From assembly GCA_017609525.1 (NCBI GenBank), contig JAFCDT010000008.1, positions 1-38,025 of the forward strand: DNA of 38,025 bases. Reading direction: 5' to 3'. The notes below the pieces were generated by a model that worked only from the letters and a program-made list of their open reading frames with translations, made no database searches and was not told the origin of the DNA. This stretch comes from Candidatus Woesearchaeota archaeon (lineage in GTDB: Archaea; Nanobdellota; Nanobdellia; SCGC-AAA011-G17; JACPNG01). The first letter of the stretch is position 1. Each line of letters begins with the position of its first letter. The translations under genes and the position numbers were made by a program. Below, piece by piece: positions 33,151 through 38,025 of the stretch.

Positions 33151-33863
33151 GGGCCATGGTTTTTGATTCAAGTTCAATAATAACTTTGGCTACGAATAAT
33201 TTATTATGGACCTTAAAACATTTGAAAGAGAAGTTTCAAGGCAATTTTTACATTACAGAAGGGGTTAAAGAAGAGGTAATTGACCGTCCTCTAAAAACAA
33301 GAAAGTTTAAACTAGAAGCCATGCAAATTTTAGCTTTGGTTTCTGAAGGTATTGTAGAAATCTATAGCAATAAAAGGGTTCAGGAAAGGGCAGCTTATTT
33401 TTCTAATTTAGCCAATAATATTTTTGAAGCACATGGGAATTTTATTAAGATTGTTCAAAAAGGAGAAATGGAAAGTTTGGCTTTGGTTGAATATTTGAGT
33501 GCAAACGCTTTTGTAATTGATGAAAGAACCACCAGGGTATTAATAGAAGAACCCACGAGGTTAGCAAAACTTTTTTCCCATAAGTTGCATACTCCTATCA
33601 AGGTCAATAAAAATGGTTTAAGAGCATTTAAAGAATTAGTGAATGTTAATGTGATTAGGAGTGTGGAGCTGATGACCATTGCATATGAAATGGGACTTTT
33701 GAATAAATATCTTAATGAGAAAGAAAAAGAAATTGCTAATATTGATTTGAATAAGACTTTGTTAGAGGGTTTACTTTGGGGATTAAGATTAAAAGGTTGT
33801 GCGATTTCTACTAATGAGATAAATGAAATTATGAGATTGAAGGGTTTTAGTGGGCGAGGGTAA
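33147..33863 (+). CDS. PIN-domain ribonuclease-like protein
   Basis: The 238-residue protein starts AMVFDSSSIITLA, giving the first PIN aspartate at residue 7. ITEGVKEEVIDRP (37-49), KGEMESLALVEYL (106-117; acidic site residues) and AFVIDERTTRVLIEEP (121-136) complete the usual acidic cluster. About 90 extra C-terminal residues form helices not found in VapC toxins (about 130 residues). PIN nucleases cut RNA when released from their partner. The pairing with the upstream HTH protein by ATGA overlap suggests a two-component toxin-antitoxin or RNA-processing unit. The tRNA-Trp gene lies 35 bases downstream. Confidence 0.78.
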   Translation: MRAMVFDSSSIITLATNNLLWTLKHLKEKFQGNFYITEGVKEEVIDRPLKTRKFKLEAMQILALVSEGIVEIYSNKRVQERAAYFSNLANNIFEAHGNFIKIVQKGEMESLALVEYLSANAFVIDERTTRVLIEEPTRLAKLFSHKLHTPIKVNKNGLRAFKELVNVNVIRSVELMTIAYEMGLLNKYLNEKEKEIANIDLNKTLLEGLLWGLRLKGCAISTNEINEIMRLKGFSGRG

Positions 33864-33865
33864 GA

Positions 33866-33875
33866 TTTATATATT
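33866..33875 (+). promoter_or_regulatory. TATA box for tRNA-Trp
   Basis: TTTATATATT begins 33 bases before the first base of the mature tRNA, the normal archaeal distance for a 5' end only a few bases longer than the mature form. Confidence 0.7.
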
Positions 33876-33898
33876 CTAGCTTAAATCTTTTTCTTTGC

Positions 33899-33972
33899 GG
33901 GGGCGTAGTTTAACTTGGCTAGAGCACGCGGCTCCAGACCGCGAAATGGGGGTTCAAATCCCTCCGTCCCCA
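33899..33972 (+). tRNA. trnW: tRNA-Trp (anticodon CCA)
   Basis: The 74-base sequence folds as a full cloverleaf. The acceptor stem is GGGGGCG with CGTCCCC (one G-U pair), the D arm contains AACTTGGCT, the anticodon stem is CGCGG/CCGCG with loop CTCCAGA, and the T arm is GGGGG-TTCAAAT-CCCTC. The anticodon CCA reads UGG. The discriminator base is A and the CCA end is not encoded. No intron is present, although many archaeal tRNA-Trp genes have one. Confidence 0.95.
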
Positions 33973-34060
33973 TATCACTTCTAATGATGATAAGATTAGA
34001 ATAAATGGATTCTGATGTTGGTTTTAATTCTTTTATAATATATTTTTTACCATCCAAAAG

Positions 34061-34110
34061 TTTATATATGCTTCTTAACTGTTGGATAATAAATATTTTA
34101 GGGGGGAATT
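34061..34110 (+). promoter_or_regulatory. Strong promoter and Shine-Dalgarno site of the surface protein
   Basis: TTTATATATG (34061-34070) is a good TATA box. Transcription about 25 bases later leaves a short leader that contains TTAGGGGGGAA just before the ATG at 34111. A strong box plus a G-rich ribosome binding site fits an abundant protein. Confidence 0.65.
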
Positions 34111-35382
34111 ATGATGAAAAAGATCTTATTTGCTTTAATTGCTTTGGTTGTTTTAAATATAGCCCTTGCCCAAGATTATGTTCTAGATAAGGTAGAAATT
34201 GATGGAGCAACTGTTCTAGAAGATGGTTTGGTTGTGGGGAGCGGAGCAGTTTTTCTTGAAAGAGGGAGTACAGCAGATATAGAGGTTTTTGTTAAAAGTT
34301 TAGATGGTGTTGATTTTGAGGCTATAAAGGATGTTAAAGTTAAAGCTTGGATTGGTGGATATGAGTATGGAGATGTAGAAGAAACAAGCGAAATCTTTGA
34401 CATTAATGCACCAAATGTAGTTTATAAGAAAACTTTAAGATTGGATATTCCAAATGACCTTGATGTAGATGAAGGGGACTATACACTATTTGTTAAGGTT
34501 TTTGATAGAACCGATAGTGTAGAAGAAAGCTTTGATGTTTTTCTTGAAGAAAAAAGACATCTTTTGAAGATACAAGATGTTATTCTAAGGCCAACAAATG
34601 TTGTGGATGCAGGAGCACCTCTTTTTGTTGTTGTGAGAGTGGAAAATCTAGGTGATAAAAAAGAAGAGGATATTAGAGTAAGCGTTAGTATCCCAGAACT
34701 AGGTCTTAGCACAAGGGACTACATAGATGAATTGGCTGCACATGAAATAGACAATGAGGATGAAGAAGATTCTGAATCAAGTAATGAGATTTTCCTAAGA
34801 ATACCAAAAGATACTGCAAGTGGTTTATACACATTAAAGGTTGATGTTGAATACGATAGAGGACATAAAACAGTAAGTAAACAAGAAACCATTAATGTTC
34901 TAGGTAAGGAAAAAGAAGAAGTTAAAAAACCAGCAGAAGCAATGGTCGTTGTTGATAGTTCTAGCCAGAGCGTTAGAGGCGGAGAGGAAGCATTGTATAG
35001 ACTTACCTTAATGAATACTGGCGAAGAAGCAGAACTGTATTCTCTAGAAGTTAGTGGAGAGAAATTATTTGCAAGTTCAAGAGTCGATCCTGGATTTGTA
35101 TTAATCAAAGGAGGAGAAAGTGCTTCTTTTGATGTTATAGTCAGGGCGAACGAGAATGCAGACGGCATTAAGAACTTTGTTGTTAAGGTTAAGGCTGGAG
35201 AAACTATTATTAAGGAACTACCACTTAGCTTAGAAGTGACTGGAAGATCTTATGATTTAGGTACTGTTTTGGTTGCAGGTTTTATTGTGTTGATTGTGGT
35301 TTTGATTATTTTAGGAGTAGTACTTTTGGCAACCAAGAGTAGACCTGAAGAACCTGGATCAGAAGGACAAAGCTATTACTAA
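34111..35382 (+). CDS. Putative S-layer-type surface protein, CARDB-like repeats
   Basis: This 423-residue protein has a signal peptide (cleavage after about residue 21, NIALA/Q). Acidic beta-rich domains follow (about 25-150, 155-255 and 270-380), with CARDB/COG1361-like segments PLFVVVRVENLGDKKEEDIRV and EALYRLTLMNTGEEAELYSL. A C-terminal transmembrane helix (about 388-412) precedes a short tail. It faces outward and is held by one helix, like putative S-layer proteins annotated in DPANN archaea. It lacks Cys in the mature part, consistent with an extracellular lattice protein. The second Met (34114) is an equally possible start. Confidence 0.78.
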   Translation: MMKKILFALIALVVLNIALAQDYVLDKVEIDGATVLEDGLVVGSGAVFLERGSTADIEVFVKSLDGVDFEAIKDVKVKAWIGGYEYGDVEETSEIFDINAPNVVYKKTLRLDIPNDLDVDEGDYTLFVKVFDRTDSVEESFDVFLEEKRHLLKIQDVILRPTNVVDAGAPLFVVVRVENLGDKKEEDIRVSVSIPELGLSTRDYIDELAAHEIDNEDEEDSESSNEIFLRIPKDTASGLYTLKVDVEYDRGHKTVSKQETINVLGKEKEEVKKPAEAMVVVDSSSQSVRGGEEALYRLTLMNTGEEAELYSLEVSGEKLFASSRVDPGFVLIKGGESASFDVIVRANENADGIKNFVVKVKAGETIIKELPLSLEVTGRSYDLGTVLVAGFIVLIVVLIILGVVLLATKSRPEEPGSEGQSYY

Positions 35383-35435
35383 TTTCTTTTTTTCTTTTTC
35401 ATAATTCTTTTAAAGATTTAACGATTAACTAATTT

Positions 35436-36374
35436 ATGCATAAATTCCCCAAACTAAAGAACAAAACCATCCTAGCTCCAATGAGCGGTGTAACTGATAT
35501 AGCTTTTAGGGTTCTGGCTAAAAAATATGGAGCTGGTTTAACATATACTGAGTTTGTGAGCGGTGCTGCCTTGGTAAGAAATTCTAAGAAAACTTTTGAT
35601 ATGCTCGTGGTTGATCCAACAGAAAAGCCTGTTGCTGTGCAGTTGTTTGGAAGTAATGCCAAAGAAGTTGTTGAAGCAGCAAAATTAGTCGAGAACAAAT
35701 TTGATGTTATTGATATTAATTGTGGATGCCCTGTGTATAAAGTAATTAAAAAAGGTGCGGGAAGTGCTTTACTAAAAAAACCAGAGAAGATTTCAGAGTT
35801 GGTTAGCAAGTTGGTTAATGTAGTAAATAAGCCTATTACCGTAAAGATTAGGTCTGGTATTGATAAAAACCACATTAATGCTGTTGAAGTGGCTAGGCTA
35901 GTTGAGGATAGTGGTGCTAGTGCTATAACAATACATGGCAGAACTCAAAAACAGAGATATGGTGGAAAGGCAGATTGGGAAATAATAAAAAAAGTTAAAG
36001 AAAGTGTTAATATCCCTGTTATTGGAAATGGGGATGTAGATTCTCCTGAAGTGTTTAAGAAGAGATTGGAAGAAAGTAAGGTTGATTACATTATGATTGG
36101 GAGAGCAGCTATGGGCAATCCCTATATTTTTAAACAGATTAATGATTTCCTGCATAAAGGAAAATACAAAGAAGAAGATAAAATTGAATTGTTTTTTGAA
36201 TATTTGGAATTAGCTAAGAAATACAAAATAAAATATAACCTTATTAAGGCTCATACTATTCAGTTAACCAAGAGTCTTCGTGGTAGCAGAAAATTAAGGA
36301 GCGAATTAGTTATGGCTGATTCTGTTAAAGAGGCTTTGAAAATAATAAATAAACACCCTTTGGGTTATAATTAA
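35436..36374 (+). CDS. dus: tRNA-dihydrouridine synthase
   Basis: This 312-residue FMN enzyme of the Dus family opens with LAPMSGVTDIAFRVLAKKYG. It then has TEFVSGAAL, QLFGSNAKEV, the catalytic-Cys segment INCGCPVYKVIKKGAGSALL, TVKIRSGID, ITIHGRTQKQRYGGKADW, VIGNGDV and IMIGRAAMGNPYIF. Dus proteins reduce specific tRNA uridines to dihydrouridine with NADPH. Length and motif order match bacterial/archaeal DusA/B-like enzymes; the target position is not known. A TATA-like CTTTTAAAG (35408-35416) suggests a leaderless start. Its 3' end overlaps smc by 4 bases. Confidence 0.95.
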   Translation: MHKFPKLKNKTILAPMSGVTDIAFRVLAKKYGAGLTYTEFVSGAALVRNSKKTFDMLVVDPTEKPVAVQLFGSNAKEVVEAAKLVENKFDVIDINCGCPVYKVIKKGAGSALLKKPEKISELVSKLVNVVNKPITVKIRSGIDKNHINAVEVARLVEDSGASAITIHGRTQKQRYGGKADWEIIKKVKESVNIPVIGNGDVDSPEVFKKRLEESKVDYIMIGRAAMGNPYIFKQINDFLHKGKYKEEDKIELFFEYLELAKKYKIKYNLIKAHTIQLTKSLRGSRKLRSELVMADSVKEALKIINKHPLGYN

Positions 36375-38025
36375 ATCTTTAGGCTAACAACTTTAGAAAT
36401 TTCGTTTTGCATTGATACTCCATAAATTTGATCTGCTTCTGTAATTACTGCATCATTATGAGAAATAACAATGTATTGTGAGTTATTTGCATATTTCTGA
36501 ATTAGCTTAGATACGATCTCAGAATTCTTCTTGTCCAGTGCTGCATCAACCTCATCAAAGAAATAAAAAGATGATGGAGAATATTCTTGTATGGAAAAGA
36601 TAAAGGCCAGGGCCGCCATTGTTTTTTCTCCTCCAGATAGGGATCTTATATCCAGGAATTTATTACCAACTATCCTAACTTTAATATCCAAGCCTGCATC
36701 AAAAATTGTTTCTGGTTCTTCTAATTCCAGGTGTGCTGTTCCTTTTGTTGAGAGTTCTTGGAAGATTCTTTTGAAATTATTATTTATTTCATTATAGGTT
36801 TTCATGAATAGGTCTTTCTTTTTACTGTCGATTTCTTGCATCATATCAAGAACATCATTTTTCTCTAGTTTTAGTTTTTCTACTTTGTCTACTATTTTTT
36901 GGTATTCTTTTTCAATATCTTTATAGACCTCTAATGCTTTTAGATTAACATTGCCTAATCTATTCAGAGAAGCTTCTGCATTTCTTATTCTATACTTTAA
37001 TTCCTCTAAACTTAATCCCTTTTTCAGCTTAACATCAATAAAATCTTCAAATTCTTTATTTAATCCTTCTAATTCTGCTGTTATTTTTGCTTTTTCTAGA
37101 GACAGATTATTTTTTCTATATTCTAAACCCTTTATTTTTTCCTCTTCTCTGACTATCTTTGTTTCTTTTTTGTTTATTTCTTCATTAAGCTTGTTTCTTT
37201 TTGAGAACATATTCTTAAAATTCGAATAGAATTTCTTTTCTGTTGTTTGATTTTGTTTTAGCTTAATCGTTTGTTCTTGTATTAGCCCTTTAAGTTCTTT
37301 GAGTTGTTGTATAAAGGTTTGTTTTTCTTTTTCTTGATCTTCTATGATTTTATTTATTCTTTCTTCTTCTTTTTTATAGATATTATTGATTTGCATATCT
37401 ATATTCTTGATATTTGTTCTTATTTCAGTTAGTTTATTACTAATTCTTTCTTTTTCTTGTTCTATTTTATCTAGATTGCCAGGTTTATCTCTTTGGAATT
37501 TTTCTTTGATATTCTCTTTTGATGACTTTAGGCTGTCTAATTTAGTTAGCGATGATTTTAGTTCTGAAGTTATTTTTGAAAGTTCCTTATTTGTTTGAGA
37601 AAGTTCTTTTTCAATATTTGCTGATTTACTTTTTAATTCTTTTATGTTCTTAAAATCTCCAATTTTTTCAAATTTGATAATTTCCCCTTCTAGCTCGGAT
37701 TTTTTCTGCTTTAATTCATGCATAATGTTCTCGTTTTCTAATCTTCTTTTTTCAAGTATATCAATAGATTCTTTTATTTTACTAACTTCTTCTTTTAATT
37801 TATTTAAATTGGAAGATATTTCTTTTTGTTTGAATCCTACTCCTGGTTTTCTATGGCCCCCCATCATTGCTCCGCTAGTTTCTAACAAAGTTCCATCCAA
37901 GGTTACCATTCTCGCTTTGCCAATACCTACTTTTCTTGCTGTTTCTAGATTTTCCAGCACCAATGTTGAACCAAATACATAACTGAAAATATTTTTGAAT
38001 TTATGATCAAAATCAATTAAATCTA
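36371..38025 (-). CDS. smc: Chromosome segregation ATPase Smc, C-terminal part (cut by window edge)
   Basis: About 550 codons are visible and the 5' part lies beyond the right edge. The frame continues to the edge (YVFGSTLVLENLETAR precedes the hinge end), so no internal start should be used. In order it has the end of the hinge (MVTLDGTLLETSGAMMGG), a Lys/Glu-rich coiled coil of about 320 residues, and the C-terminal ATPase head. The head has signature LSGGEKTMAALAF, Walker B FYFFDEVDAALD and the switch VISHND. Smc dimers compact and separate the chromosome. No kleisin gene (scpA) directly follows; the neighbour is the convergent dus. Confidence 0.95.
   Translation of the reverse strand, partial: DLIDFDHKFKNIFSYVFGSTLVLENLETARKVGIGKARMVTLDGTLLETSGAMMGGHRKPGVGFKQKEISSNLNKLKEEVSKIKESIDILEKRRLENENIMHELKQKKSELEGEIIKFEKIGDFKNIKELKSKSANIEKELSQTNKELSKITSELKSSLTKLDSLKSSKENIKEKFQRDKPGNLDKIEQEKERISNKLTEIRTNIKNIDMQINNIYKKEEERINKIIEDQEKEKQTFIQQLKELKGLIQEQTIKLKQNQTTEKKFYSNFKNMFSKRNKLNEEINKKETKIVREEEKIKGLEYRKNNLSLEKAKITAELEGLNKEFEDFIDVKLKKGLSLEELKYRIRNAEASLNRLGNVNLKALEVYKDIEKEYQKIVDKVEKLKLEKNDVLDMMQEIDSKKKDLFMKTYNEINNNFKRIFQELSTKGTAHLELEEPETIFDAGLDIKVRIVGNKFLDIRSLSGGEKTMAALAFIFSIQEYSPSSFYFFDEVDAALDKKNSEIVSKLIQKYANNSQYIVISHNDAVITEADQIYGVSMQNEISKVVSLKI

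Noticed and set aside
34005-34190. 61-codon plus-strand frame before the surface protein
   Set aside because: It crosses the TATA box and overlaps the real gene in another frame.
34719-35168. 149-codon minus-strand Ser/Thr-rich frame
   Set aside because: It is antisense to the surface protein gene, has low-complexity composition and no promoter or ribosome binding site.
35429-35875. 148-codon minus-strand frame
   Set aside because: It lies opposite the well-supported tRNA-dihydrouridine synthase and has no family features.
1-38025. CRISPR arrays, insertion sequences, integrases or prophage genes
   Set aside because: No regularly spaced repeats, transposase, integrase or phage-like genes were seen. 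The window is dominated by core and envelope genes.

Overview
The window is a compact, AT-rich stretch of archaeal chromosome, most like a DPANN-type archaeon (Woesearchaeota/Pacearchaeota-like). This placement rests on gene content and style, not on a database match. Archaeal markers are ribosomal protein L37Ae, RNA polymerase subunit P, prefoldin beta, UPF0147, SepF with FtsZ, GatD/GatE, a TrmB-family regulator, an ATP-dependent DNA ligase, cupin-type phosphoglucose isomerase and ADP-forming acyl-CoA synthetase. Many genes have a TATA-like box about 24-33 bases before the start codon, which implies leaderless mRNAs. Others have GAGGTG/GGAGG-type Shine-Dalgarno sites. Genes overlap by 4 bases (ATGA) within operons, and most convergent pairs overlap at their 3' ends.

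Layout. 0-1.6 kb: L37Ae-rpoP-prefoldin-UPF0147 operon, then sepF and a small ORF. 1.6-6.65 kb: a GbsR/MarR-like regulator, a MacB-type ABC ATPase, an exported CARDB-like protein and two paralogous FtsX/MacB permeases. 6.6-7.7 kb (minus): a minimal MscS channel and guanylate kinase. 7.8-10.6 kb: a TGS-domain GTPase-like protein, an MPGP-type phosphatase, and a GH15-like glycoside hydrolase with no canonical start codon. 10.6-12.6 kb: glutamine synthetase divergent from an Lrp/AsnC regulator. 12.7-16.5 kb: a PHP phosphoesterase facing a gatD-pgi-gatE operon whose GatE is unusually short. 16.5-18.0 kb: ftsZ with a strong terminator hairpin. 18.0-21.7 kb: nitroreductase, DNA ligase, a TrmB-type regulator and a small membrane protein. 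21.7-23.3 kb: a membrane protein with a Cys-rich tail, then a cysteine desulfurase-like gene broken by a frameshift/deletion.

23.3-29.1 kb holds a fermentative redox module: two-subunit 2-oxoacid:ferredoxin oxidoreductase, a ferredoxin/thioredoxin-reductase-like flavoprotein, malic enzyme and an ADP-forming acyl-CoA synthetase alpha-type subunit. Together these could turn malate and 2-oxoacids into acids, ATP and NAD(P)H.

29.1-33.9 kb is the most unusual part. A minus-strand envelope operon (membrane-anchored thioredoxin, DUF1461/Lit-like membrane protein, Tyr-rich secreted protein, HtrA protease) is divergent from a plus-strand operon of lgt (bacterial-type prolipoprotein diacylglyceryl transferase), a helical/HTH protein and a PIN-domain protein. 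Both start from an 85-base shared promoter region. The set suggests an archaeal lipoprotein and secreted-protein maturation island with an attached antitoxin/toxin-like pair.

33.9-38.0 kb: tRNA-Trp, a putative S-layer-type surface protein, a tRNA-dihydrouridine synthase, and the C-terminal part of Smc running off the right edge.
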